64,000 bases of DNA. Origin: Leptodesmis sichuanensis A121 (lineage in GTDB: Bacteria > Cyanobacteriota > Cyanobacteriia > Leptolyngbyales > Leptolyngbyaceae). Positions 38,667-46,658 of this stretch are shown piece by piece (positions within the stretch are counted from its first letter, which is position 1; every line of letters begins with the position of its first letter). The translations under genes and the position numbers were made by a program. Under the pieces are notes generated by a model that was not told the origin of the DNA, did not search any database, and saw only the letters and a program-made list of their open reading frames with translations. The stretch is from positions 124,001 through 188,000 of the forward strand of contig NZ_CP075171.1 of NCBI RefSeq assembly GCF_021379005.1, read 5' to 3'.

Positions 38667-39446
38667 ATGTTACCCAGGGACGATTTGCTAAAGGGAGTTG
38701 AAAACCGCGAAGCCGTAGCGCGAGTGATTGATCAGGCTGAGCAGGCGATTAAAACCTGGGATGTAGTAGCAACGGATTTTTTGTCTCCTCCAGAACTGGC
38801 AGAAGTGCGGGAGGTATTTAGCCGATTAACGGAAGTCCACCTGATGGCCTGGGGTGGTTATCCTCAAGCGGAACGACAGCGATTGGCGATCGCCCGTGCT
38901 GAACTCCCCCTGGATACTGACTCCGTTGCTCTCACGGCCCTGGAAATTGCCGGAAATTTTCTCTTTGATCCCGCCACTCACCGCGACTTTTTGGGCGCTC
39001 TGCTAGGAACTGGAATTGTGCGGGAAAAGGTGGGTGATATTCTGGTGCTGGGAGAACGGGGAGCGCAGGCGATCGTCGTCCCAGAAATCGCAGAATTTTT
39101 GGAAATGAATTTGACTCAGGTGCGATCGGTTCCTGTGAAAACCCGCCGCCTTGAGTTGAGTGAATTGAAGATTCGAGAACCAAAGAAAAAAGAACTGACA
39201 ACGGTGGAAGCATCGATGCGGTTGGATGCGATCGCGTCGGCTGGCTTTGGTATGTCTCGCAACAAAATGGCTGAGATGATTAATGCAGGGGACGTGCGGG
39301 TAAACTGGAAGGAAATCACCAGTGCCAGTCATCCGATGAAATCTGGCGATCTGATTGCGATTCGAGGTAAAGGTCGAGTGGAAGTGGGGGAAGTCGCTAT
39401 CACCAAAAAGGATCGTTACCGGGTGCAACTGACGCGCTGGGTGTAA
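38667..39446 (+). CDS. Photosystem II S4 domain protein
   Basis: 259 aa. Conserved in oxygenic phototrophs and named from its association with photosystem II; the exact role is unproven. The C-terminal S4 RNA-binding domain is clear: MRLDAIASAGFGMSRNKMAE and NAGDVRVNWKEITSASHPM with GDLIAIRGKGRVEVGE. The N-terminal half is the YlmH-like region (TEVHLMAWGGYPQAERQRLA). Starts 2 bp after prfA, so probably co-transcribed. Confidence 0.88.
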   Translation: MLPRDDLLKGVENREAVARVIDQAEQAIKTWDVVATDFLSPPELAEVREVFSRLTEVHLMAWGGYPQAERQRLAIARAELPLDTDSVALTALEIAGNFLFDPATHRDFLGALLGTGIVREKVGDILVLGERGAQAIVVPEIAEFLEMNLTQVRSVPVKTRRLELSELKIREPKKKELTTVEASMRLDAIASAGFGMSRNKMAEMINAGDVRVNWKEITSASHPMKSGDLIAIRGKGRVEVGEVAITKKDRYRVQLTRWV

Positions 39447-39533
39447 CCAGAACAGCAGTTCACCCAGTTGGTGGATAGCTGGCTGGGAACGGATCTGCCA
39501 GAATACGAAAAAATTTGTAAGGACTGGAGCCTC

Positions 39534-40934
39534 GTGGATTTCACCATTCAAAATGCCTTGGTTCCATCCAAGGGTGGCTATGAGATTGTTGATGTTCAGA
39601 TTGTTGCAGGACGAATTGCCAGCATTGCCACGGGACTGGACGTGGTGGGGAGTGCAGTAGACGGACGAAATAGGTTACTGCTTCCCGGATTTATTAATGC
39701 TCATACCCATTCCTCCGAACTCTGGCAGCGAGGGTGTATTCCTCCCCTGCCCTTAGAACTCTGGTTAGCAGAACTGTATAAATTTACCCCTCTGGATCCA
39801 GAGCAAATTTATCTGGGTGCGCTAGGAACGGCGGTAGAAACTCTATTGTCTGGCGGAACCACCCTAGTGGATCATCTGGTTCTGATTCCGGGACAGGAGC
39901 TAGAGACGATCGCAGCAGCCGTGAAGGCGTATCGAGAGGTGGGCATTCGTGCCTTTATTGGCCCTTTGCTTCAAGATGAACCCCTGGTTGCCAGTCTGCC
40001 TGCCAGGGGCAGATCCCTCCCCCAGGAATCATGCCCCTATTCCGCCGAATTTCTGGTTCAGTTTATGCAGGAGGTTGTGGAGCAGTTTCACCGTCCGGAG
40101 CAAGGCATTTCCATCATGGTGGCTCCGACTGGGCCGCAGTTATGCTCCGATGCGCTGTTCAAAGGCCTGGTAGAGTTGAGCGATCGCTACCATCTCTGCC
40201 GCCATTCCCACTTGTTAGAAACCAAAGCACAAAAACTGCTAGCCAGTGAAAAATATGGGCGAAGCGCGGTTGAACACCTGAGAGACCTGGGATTTTTGGG
40301 TTCTCGCACTTCTCTGGCACATTGTGTCTGGTTAGATGAAGCGGATATTGCAATTCTGGCTGAGACTCAATCTACCGTTGTTCACAATCCCCTCAGTAAT
40401 TTGCGATTAGGCAGCGGTCTGGCTCCTGTTTTGAGCTACCTGAAAGCCGGAGTAAATGTCACCTTTGGATGTGACGGTGCATCCAGCAATGATAGTCAAG
40501 ATCTGCTGGAAGCCATCAAACTGGGGACGATGCTGCACAATGTAACCGACCCTGATTATCGCTCCTGGATGACCCCGCGAACATCGATCGAGATGGCAAC
40601 TCTGGGGGGTGCAACAGGATTAGGCTTGGCGAATGAAGTTGGTTCTCTCAGGGTTGGTCAACAGGCGGATCTGGTCTTGTATGACTTAACTCAATTATCA
40701 TTACTCCCCCGGACTGACCCCATTGGCTTGCTGGTGTTGGGTCGGCCTACTCAGGTGGTGGATAGTGTCTGGGTAGGGGGCGATCGCATTGTAGCGGATG
40801 GACAAGTGCTTACCCTGTCAGTGGAGGCTCTACGGCAACAGTTGTTTGAGCGTAGCCAGTGGATGGCCGATCGCCCATCCACTCCTAACCCATTTGAGTA
40901 CCATTACCGTTCCATCATGAACCTGTCCGTTTAG
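39534..40934 (+). CDS. Metal-dependent amidohydrolase (TrzA/ATZ-type cytosine/purine deaminase family)
   Basis: 466 aa from the GTG at 39534 (earlier starts TTG 39468 and GTG 39471 are in frame). Catalytic TIM barrel with metal ligands in GFINAHTHSSE, LCRHSHLLE and SLAHCVWLDE, and the catalytic Asp in VTFGCDGASSND. The N- and C-terminal strands form the usual small beta domain (QQADLVLYDL; VDSVWVGGDRIVADG). It probably deaminates or dechlorinates an N-heterocycle or nucleoside; the substrate cannot be fixed. 87 bp after the S4 gene. Confidence 0.85.
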   Translation: MDFTIQNALVPSKGGYEIVDVQIVAGRIASIATGLDVVGSAVDGRNRLLLPGFINAHTHSSELWQRGCIPPLPLELWLAELYKFTPLDPEQIYLGALGTAVETLLSGGTTLVDHLVLIPGQELETIAAAVKAYREVGIRAFIGPLLQDEPLVASLPARGRSLPQESCPYSAEFLVQFMQEVVEQFHRPEQGISIMVAPTGPQLCSDALFKGLVELSDRYHLCRHSHLLETKAQKLLASEKYGRSAVEHLRDLGFLGSRTSLAHCVWLDEADIAILAETQSTVVHNPLSNLRLGSGLAPVLSYLKAGVNVTFGCDGASSNDSQDLLEAIKLGTMLHNVTDPDYRSWMTPRTSIEMATLGGATGLGLANEVGSLRVGQQADLVLYDLTQLSLLPRTDPIGLLVLGRPTQVVDSVWVGGDRIVADGQVLTLSVEALRQQLFERSQWMADRPSTPNPFEYHYRSIMNLSV

Positions 40935-41011
40935 AAAAACAGCCTCCAGTGGGAAATTTTTTCCAACTTCAGATTTATCGTCTACTATCGTGTCAATACA
41001 CAGGAAACGCT

Positions 41012-41046
41012 TTAACCCGCATGGGTTTGCTTGCTTTGCTTTTTTC
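41012..41046 (+). terminator. Possible terminator upstream of sepF
   Basis: AACCC-GCAT-GGGTT is followed by T-rich TGCTTGCTTTGCTTTTTTC. A short stem, but the T-tract is good. Probably ends the amidohydrolase transcript. Confidence 0.4.
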
Positions 41047-41118
41047 TATTTAGCACCTACAATGAATGGAACGAGCGAACTAACATACGGGTGAACTAAT
41101 CTCCGAACAGAGGTTGTC

Positions 41119-41658
41119 ATGAATATTTTTCAGCGAGTATGGGACTCGTTTGGTTTCAACGAGCAGTTTGATGAAACCGATTACGATTACGAGTACGGGG
41201 ATGAGGACTATCTGCAAGATCCAACGATGCAGGATCAACCGATGTTACCTCGTGAGCGATCGACTCCGCCCGCTAATAATGTGATTGGGATGCCAAACCG
41301 GGCGAATGGCATTTCTGAAGTTGTGATTCTGCAGCCTCGCTCGTTTGAAGACATTCCTCAGGCCGTCAGGCTCTTAAGGGAACGGAAGTCTGTTGTACTC
41401 AATATGATGCTGATGGATCCCGACCAGGCTCAACGCTCGGTAGATTTTGTTGCGGGTGGTGTCTTTGCGATCGATGGCCACCAGGAGCGTCTGGGCGAAA
41501 ATATTTTCCTGTTCACCCCCAATGTGGTGCAGATTAGTTCTCATTCTGCATCGCAGCCTGCCTTCAACCCACCCATGCCAGCCCCTGGTTCGGTCGGGAT
41601 GCCCGTTGTTTCTCCTACCGTAGCTCCAGGCAGCCCTCAATCCTTTCATATTCAATAA
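41119..41658 (+). CDS. sepF: Cell division protein SepF
   Basis: 179 aa. SepF anchors FtsZ to the membrane. The N-terminal amphipathic helix ([13 protein letters not shown]), a disordered acidic linker ([17 protein letters not shown]), and the SepF core ([54 protein letters not shown]) are all present. The C-terminus is Pro/Ser-rich. proC, often next to sepF in cyanobacteria, is not here; the transposon locus follows. Confidence 0.95.
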   Translation: MNIFQRVWDSFGFNEQFDETDYDYEYGDEDYLQDPTMQDQPMLPRERSTPPANNVIGMPNRANGISEVVILQPRSFEDIPQAVRLLRERKSVVLNMMLMDPDQAQRSVDFVAGGVFAIDGHQERLGENIFLFTPNVVQISSHSASQPAFNPPMPAPGSVGMPVVSPTVAPGSPQSFHIQ

Positions 41659-41758
41659 GTTTTACATACAGCACCCTTCCTGGGCGCTTGCCGACCATCT
41701 TCTATTAACGAATATTATGGAGCATCACCAGAAAATCAATTTCCTGGCTCATAGCTAA

Positions 41759-41838
41759 AGTCATCTAAAGATGACTGAACAAGAGTTTCAGTCCATTTGA
41801 ATGGACTTGCGCTGTTAGCCCAAAATTTATTTTTGGGC
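41759..41838. repeat. Three consecutive perfect hairpins (dispersed-repeat type)
   Basis: AGTCATC-TAAA-GATGACT (41759-41776), AGTCCAT-TTGA-ATGGACT (41790-41807) and GCCCAAAA-TTTAT-TTTTGGGC (41818-41838) follow each other within 80 bp, each with a perfect 7-8 bp stem and a 4-5 nt loop. From memory this triple-hairpin unit recurs in other cyanobacterial genomes, and is likely a mobile or structural repeat. Between sepF and the broken GNAT gene. Confidence 0.7.
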
Positions 41839-41920
41839 GGGTTGACAACAGAGATATGAGCCTTTCAGAACTTTTGTCAGTCAATCAGGGAGTTACCTCT
41901 TAATTCTTAACTCTCAACTC

Positions 41921-42355
41921 TTAGCTGTTCAGGGTTTTAGCCATCCGGTGTAATCCTCCCGCACGGGTCATGCGCTCGAATCGATCCGTTGTTTTGCTGC
42001 AAACTACTGTGTAGCCTCTACCTTTCAATAACACCTGGGCCGCATGATTATTGAAGGTCACGTCCAGGCAAATCGATCGACAGGATGTTTCGCTGGCCTG
42101 TAATTCAGCCTGTTTAAGAAGTTGCTTGCCCAACCCCTGATTCCGAAATTCTGGCAAGATCCCCAGACTTAACACGTAATAGTCCTGCATCCGCACATCT
42201 TGTTTGATCCGGCTGAGATCGGCCACATTGACCAGGATTTTAGGCAGTTTCATCAAAGGAAGAATCCGGGCCATGACAAAGTGTACTTTTTCATCCACCT
42301 GGCGCTTGAGAGCACCGGAATAACCTACCATTAATCCGGCAGGCTGCCCTTTGAC
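41921..42355 (-). pseudogene. GNAT acetyltransferase, C-terminal fragment (3 of 3)
   Basis: The frame runs KGQPAGLMVGYSGALKRQVD, then the acetyl-CoA motif A as LGILPEFRNQGLGKQLL, to the stop at 41921. Upstream it enters the 211-bp element, where a stop soon appears. It lacks the N-terminal substrate half. See the N-terminal fragment at 45595-45817 and middle fragment at 42567-42601. A translation from ATG 42331 would give only a partial domain. Confidence 0.85.
42350..42355. repeat. Target duplication, left copy (TTTGAC) of the 211-bp element
   Basis: TTTGAC at 42350-42355 is repeated at 42567-42572 immediately outside the inverted repeats. In the gene orientation it reads GTCAAA, which supplies codons Val-Lys of the restored GNAT frame. 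Confidence 0.85.
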
Positions 42356-42566
42356 CCCACTTTCCGCCCTTTAAGTGTCACACTCAAACATTTAACCCTG
42401 AAAGCCTTGCTGAGCAAAGAATATGAGGCTATTAGTTCGCATGAACCATTAGAGCGCAGTTGAGAATAGATGCTGTTTATTGAGATAAATCTCTGGCCAA
42501 GGCTTCTGGGAGTCCGTGGCTGCGTCGTTAATCCCTGATGTGCCAGTTGAAAGTGCGGAATGTGGG
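42356..42566. mobile_element. 211-bp non-autonomous transposable element (MITE-like)
   Basis: Ends are inverted repeats: CCCACTTTCCGCCCTTTAAG at the left, and on the complementary strand CCCACATTCCGCACTTTCAA from the right, matching at most of the first 17 positions and weakly further in. It is flanked by the 6-bp duplication TTTGAC and encodes no protein. The family of its parent transposase is not evident; none in the window shares these ends. Confidence 0.8.
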
Positions 42567-42601
42567 TTTGACTTCAACCACCTGCGTATATTCGTAGCTA
42601 A
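42567..42601 (-). pseudogene. GNAT acetyltransferase, middle fragment (2 of 3)
   Basis: On the minus strand this 35-bp island reads (F)SYEYTQVVEVK in the GNAT frame, between the ISAzo13 target duplication and the 211-bp element. It joins the N-terminal and C-terminal fragments exactly: 223 + 32 + 429 nt = 228 codons including the stop. Confidence 0.8.
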
Positions 42602-43143
42602 GGAGCTTGCAAATAAATAAAATACCAGTCATTTTAGCGGGAGCAGAGCGGAAATATCCCTCTCCTGGCTGAGAATCTCTAGAACAACACTCTCCTTACC
42701 ATGCTCGACGACAAGATTAAAGCAAGCCTGAAAGATGCTGCTCGAAAGCTGACTGGACACCGTAAGCGAGATTTTATCGCAAAAGTTGCAGAGGACTATT
42801 TTGACGGTTCAGCCCGGAAAACGGAAACGGTTTTAGGGTGGAATCGCGCCAGTGTGCAACTGGGTCTGCATGAACGCCGCAGTGGAATCACCTGTGTTGA
42901 TAACTATCGAGCTAGAGGGCGGCATAAAAGCGAAGTGGTGTTGGTCAATTTGGAAGCCGATATTGCCAGTTTAGTGGACAGGCAAGCCCAAGCTGATCCG
43001 AAATTTCAATCGACCTTCTTATATGCTCGTATCAGTGCCCAAGCCGTCCGAGATGCCTTAAGTGAGCAGAAGGGCTACGACGAGGAACAACTGCCTTCGC
43101 GTCAGACCATTGGGGCAATTCTCAATCGCATGGGATATCGCCT

Positions 43144-43150
43144 AAAAAAA
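43144..43150 (+). promoter_or_regulatory. Candidate -1 ribosomal frameshift heptamer A_AAA_AAA
   Basis: Seven A, phased so that both zero-frame codons are AAA, followed by C. Slippage by -1 here joins the two transposase frames and restores continuous family similarity. No stimulatory structure was identified by eye. Confidence 0.55.
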
Positions 43151-43357
43151 CACAAAAAGTCAAACCGTTGAAGAAGATCGCTCAAACCGATGCCATCTTT
43201 GACAATGTTGCTCAAGAGAATCAACGGGCTGATGCCAATCCGAAGTCCTTGAGGCTCTCGATTGACACCAAAGCCAAAGTTAAGATCGGCAATCTATCGC
43301 GTAATGGCAAGGATCGCACTCTAGAAGCCAGAAAAGCCGACGACCACGATAGTGAGT

Positions 43358-43374
43358 GGCAGTCGGTGTTAGTG
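43358..43374. repeat. Left target duplication of the ISKra4-type element
   Basis: GGCAGTCGGTGTTAGTG (43358-43374) corresponds to GCCAGTAAGTGTTAGTG at 45029-45045: 14 of 17 match and the last nine (GTGTTAGTG) are identical. Either a diverged 17-bp duplication or an exact 9-bp one with an asymmetric right end. Confidence 0.65.
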
Positions 43375-45028
43375 GGGTGCCAAGCGGAAAAAATGGGTAG
43401 GTTAGGCCACCGCTAAGTCACTCGCATTGGGCTCGACAATTTCTAGCCGCTTGGCATCGAGTTTGGCAGTCAAAATTTCAGCACAGAAGGTGTCCCATCG
43501 TCCTGCCGCCCAATAACAGCGACCTTGAAGCAGAATTTCTGCATGTTCAGGCAACCAAAACTTGCCATTTCCCTTGAGCCGCAGGTTGACCACCTGGCGG
43601 ATTAGACTCTCAATGGCTCCACTGCCAATCGGTAGATTCATTGCCTGTACCTGCCCATAGGCAAAGCGCTGGGGTTGGTCATTAAAGTAGTTGAATGGGG
43701 TTGTCATTGCCTTGCGTTGTTGGCGCGTGTGTTTCTGAGCCAGAATCTGCTGCATCTGTGTCAGGAGTTGCGCCAACTTACCCCGTTTGAGGCTAGAACG
43801 AGCCGCCTCGAACCATTTCCGTGCCACTTGAGCTTTGCTAAAAGCCGCCTCAGCAAAATCCTTCAAATGCTGACTGGCATGGTAAAAGTCAATCAACTCA
43901 ATCAGTCGGTCTTTGGGCAGGCCCAAGCGTTCCAGAAGGGCGGGAATCCGGTGCCAAATCCAAGGAGCGCCATCGGCTAGCAGCAACACTTGCTGGGCAT
44001 GCACAACCCCCAATTTGACCAGATACATCTCCAGCAGGCTCATGAATCCTTCGATACCGGTAAAGGTGCCGTCATTAATGACCGGTAATTTGACTGTATT
44101 GATGCGCTGGCCCTGCTCATCGATGGCATAGAGGGTGAATAGTTTGGGTTCTCGCCAATGCCCCTGATCCCCCGCCGCTTGGTCGCCCGTCGTCTACCCC
44201 GTTTGTTGTATCGCAACCGGGTGCGCCCGCCATCGACACTCAACCCCACTCTCTGTCCCTCAAAGGTCTGGCCAGTGGGCAGTTGGCCTTGCTGCAACTG
44301 AGCCAGCCACTGGTCGGTTAACGCCAGGCCGATTTGACCAAAACCATAGGTCAGTCGCACCACCCGTTTCTCACTCAACTCAATGCCCCATTGCTGCAAC
44401 TGCTCAGTCGCTTGCGCAAAGGACCTCGACAGCATCCCTGCCGCTGCAACCACGCTCCAAACCAGGGGACTGACTTGCTCTTCCAGTCCCAACCAACGCA
44501 GCAGGGGATAGAATCCCTGTCCCTGGGATGGCCCCCGTTGACCGGCTTTCCGCTTGCCTTTCCGCTTCTGCTGAGAGACCCCATTGAGAATGTAGCCCAC
44601 CTTGAACTCAACGACGACATTGCCTACGGTTAATACCTTGACCCGGCGTTTGCCTTGACTGCGAGCCATGAAGCCTCGTGATGAGCGGGTCCGTTGGTTG
44701 GCTTCTCGTTGGCTATCTGGATGCTCACTGAGTTCGTGCAGCAGCAGGGCAATCACCTGGCCGGCTAGCACCAGAGCCGCGGCGCGGATTGCCTCCTCCC
44801 GTGCTTTCAACGCCACTCCATCCCAACTGGAAATTTCCCCCACGGCCAGCAGTGGGGCAATGGTTTGCTTAAATGTTTCAATGGCTTGGTTGAGATCCAG
44901 GGTTGCAGGTATATTCATATTCACTAGAGACAGGATGTTTTTTCACTCTGCACCGATCATTGTGCATATCCTGTCTTTTCTCAGCTTTTGCTGCCTCTCC
45001 TCAAAGCCATCTTTTTCGCATCGCACCC
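43375..45028 (-). mobile_element. ISKra4-type insertion sequence
   Basis: 1654 bp. The left end GGGTGCCAAGCGGAAAAA and, from the right end on the complementary strand, GGGTGCGATGCGAAAAAG form imperfect terminal inverted repeats. It contains one transposase in two frames on the minus strand and has inserted into the ISAzo13 transposase gene. If the duplication is only 9 bp, the right end would be 45036. Confidence 0.8.
43402..44924 (-). pseudogene. ISKra4 family transposase, split by a frame change
   Basis: The N-terminal frame (44924 leftwards) starts MNMNIPATLDLNQAIETFKQ and includes GLSVDGGRTRLRYNKRGRRR (catalytic Asp region). Near 44170-44210 the conserved sequence passes into the -1 frame: HWREPKLFTLYAIDEQGQRI, VINDGTFTGIEGF, VLLLADGAPWIW, LIDFYHASQHLKDFAEAAF, MNLPIGSGAIESLIRQVVN. 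The zero-frame ORF runs on to 44040 as non-homologous residues and its TGA overlaps an ATG of the second frame (ATGA). Total length fits 507 aa with one base restored. No canonical slippery site is visible, so a one-base deletion is the simpler explanation. Confidence 0.8.
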
Positions 45029-45045
45029 GCCAGTAAGTGTTAGTG
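45029..45045. repeat. Right target duplication of the ISKra4-type element
   Basis: Partner of 43358-43374. The following CCTTTTGGC resumes the ISAzo13 transposase reading frame (VPFGILNL). Confidence 0.65.
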
Positions 45046-45567
45046 CCTTTTGGCATTCTCAATCTCGACAACGACGAGTTGTCGATTTACTTCGGTCAAT
45101 CGGCTGAAACCAGCGATTTTATAGCCGATTGTTTGGAGTGGTGGTGGCAGGACAATCAAGACCATTACCCGGAGATTGAGGAATGGGTGATCAATTTAGA
45201 TGGAGGACCCGCCACTCGCAGTGACCGCACTCAGTTCATCAAACGCATGGTTGAACTCGCCCAAACGATCATGCTCCCGATTCGATTGATTTACTACCCG
45301 CCTTATCACAGTAAATACAATGCCATTGAACGATGCTGGGCAGCACTTGAGCAGTATTGGAATGGAGCCATCTTGGATTCGGTAGAAGCGGCAGTTCAAT
45401 GGGCCAGTCACATGACCTGGAAAGCAATGAATCCAGTCGTTTATCTGGTTGAAGGCATTTATGAAAAAGGGGTCAAGGTATTGGCTGAGGAGCTAGCAGA
45501 TTATCTCCCTTTCTGGCAACGGTCTGAAGCTCTGCCCAAATGGGATATTACTATTCTCCCCGATTGA
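45046..45567 (+). pseudogene. ISAzo13 family transposase, C-terminal part
   Basis: Continues the family after the inserted element: PFGILNLDNDELSIYFGQSA, WVINLDGGPATRSDRTQF (catalytic Asp), LIYYPPYHSKYNAIERCWAA (catalytic Glu region) and the ending WDITILPD. Joined to 42701-43374 with a -1 shift it makes 398 aa, the expected length. Confidence 0.85.
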
Positions 45568-45594
45568 TTGGGATATTATTTAATTGCAAACCCC

Positions 45595-45817
45595 TAAAGG
45601 CATGATCAGGTTGCCTGAAAGCTTGACTCAAAATTTCCTGGGCCTGATCCGGTGGCGAGGCGAAGATGTAGCTGAAGAGGGCTGGCCCAGAGGAAAACAA
45701 TAAAGGGGCAGCCCAGGTGACATCGTTGGCGATCGCCTGACGCAGGGTAAATTGCTGGGGAAGCTGAGAGCGCATGGGTAGATGGTCTTCTATACCGAGG
45801 TTTAAGGCGTTTATCAA
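45595..45817 (-). pseudogene. GNAT acetyltransferase, N-terminal fragment (1 of 3)
   Basis: Reads MINALNLGIEDHLPMRSQLP then FTLRQAIANDVTWAAPLLFS and ILSQAFRQPDHAF, the usual first strand and helices of a GNAT domain, up to the ISAzo13 target duplication (TTA in gene orientation). The zero-frame ORF runs on into the transposon to 45551, giving a false C-terminus. With the other two fragments it forms a 227-aa acetyltransferase. Confidence 0.85.
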
Positions 45818-45917
45818 GTTTAAAGGCTTTTGTGGATGCTGATATGTCGGCAGCTAACTAAAATTCCAAAAACCCTCGATCTATACACCTACAACGCACG
45901 GATTTGAGGCATGATAG

Positions 45918-46658
45918 GTGGATAGCGCCGTCATTCCATCCAGTGAAATGTCGCTAGACTATACCGTTCGAGAAAGCTCCAAAGCAAAACACGTCTCCTT
46001 AAAAATGTCGATTAAGGGAGATTTGGAAGTCATCGTTCCTAAGGGATTTGATCAGAAGCGTATCCCTGAGATTTTGCAAAGAAAGCAGCGCTGGATTGAG
46101 CGAGTCTCCCGGCGCATGGCCACTCAGCAAGCTTTAGTCGGAACTGATGTGCTGGTTGAGCAGCCACAGCAGATTGTACTGCAGGCGATCGCGCAAACCT
46201 GGCAGGTGGAGTATCACCCTACCCGACGGACGGGAATTGTGATTCAGGAGCGGCCCAACTCAGTACTGATTCTGCAGGGTAATACCGCAGATTCCGATTA
46301 CTGCAAAGCTGCGCTCCAACAGTGGGTCGCTCACAAAGCCCGGTTGCATCTTCCCCCCTGGTTGCAAACGGTGAGCAAAAAACTCAAATTACCGTTCAAT
46401 CAGGTTTCAATTCGGCAACAAAAGACGATCTGGGGAAGCTGTTCAATTCGCAAGACGGTGAGCTTAAATTGCAAACTTCTGTTCCTGCCCAGCGAGTTGG
46501 TGCATTACGTCCTGGTGCATGAACTGTGTCACACAATTCACCTCAACCATTCCAAGGACTTCTGGGAACTGGTGGGTCGCCATGAGCCGAATTACAAAAC
46601 TCTGGATGATAGCCTGCGAGATGCCCGCTACTTCGTTCCCTGGTGGATGGAACAGTAA
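45918..46658 (+). CDS. M48/YgjP-type zinc metallopeptidase domain protein
   Basis: 246 aa. YgjP/WSS1-like fold: an N-terminal domain (SKAKHVSLKMSIKGDLEVIVP; RIPEILQRKQRWIERVSRRM) and a C-terminal zinc site VLVHELCHTIHLNHSKDFWELV (HExxH as HELCH, third His in LNHSKDF). The preceding IRQQKTIWGSCS block is typical. GTG 45918 is the ORF limit; ATG 45948 is an equally plausible start. Its stop overlaps the next gene's ATG by one base, so the two are translationally coupled. Confidence 0.85.
   Translation: MDSAVIPSSEMSLDYTVRESSKAKHVSLKMSIKGDLEVIVPKGFDQKRIPEILQRKQRWIERVSRRMATQQALVGTDVLVEQPQQIVLQAIAQTWQVEYHPTRRTGIVIQERPNSVLILQGNTADSDYCKAALQQWVAHKARLHLPPWLQTVSKKLKLPFNQVSIRQQKTIWGSCSIRKTVSLNCKLLFLPSELVHYVLVHELCHTIHLNHSKDFWELVGRHEPNYKTLDDSLRDARYFVPWWMEQ

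Larger units (their letters stand above)
42701..43374 (+). pseudogene. ISAzo13 family transposase, N-terminal and central part
   Basis: MLDDKIKASLKDAARKLTGH through NRMGYRLKKHKKSNR reads in one frame to 43171. The homologous sequence continues in the -1 frame (KPLKKIAQTDAIFDNVAQEN; SIDTKAKVKIGNLSRNGKD, with a catalytic Asp; DHDSEWQSVLV) until the ISKra4 insertion at 43375. The switch occurs at A AAA AAA (43144-43150), a canonical -1 slippery heptamer in the correct phase, after which the frame reads TQKVKPLKK. So the shift may be programmed rather than a mutation, but the later insertion kills the gene. Confidence 0.85.
42602..45594 (+). mobile_element. ISAzo13-type insertion sequence, interrupted by an ISKra4-type element
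   Basis: Terminal inverted repeats start GGAGCTTGCAAATAAATAA at 42602 and, from the right end at 45594 on the other strand, GGGGTTTGCAATTAAATAA. A 3-bp duplication TAA (42599-42601 and 45595-45597) flanks them. The span is 2993 bp, or 1322 bp after removing the inner element and one copy of its 17-bp duplication. It sits inside the GNAT gene. Confidence 0.85.

Noticed and set aside
41921-42331. 136-aa GNAT protein as an intact gene
   Set aside because: The conserved frame continues upstream of ATG 42331 into the insertion site, so the ORF lacks the N-terminal half of the domain.
44040-44043. ATGA overlap in the ISKra4 element as evidence for two natural coupled genes
   Set aside because: Conserved transposase residues upstream of this ATG lie in the second frame, so the break is earlier and the overlap is incidental.
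45551-45817. 88-aa ORF as an independent gene
   Set aside because: Its first 74 residues are the GNAT N-terminus and the rest is translated transposon end; it is a fragment of a broken gene.
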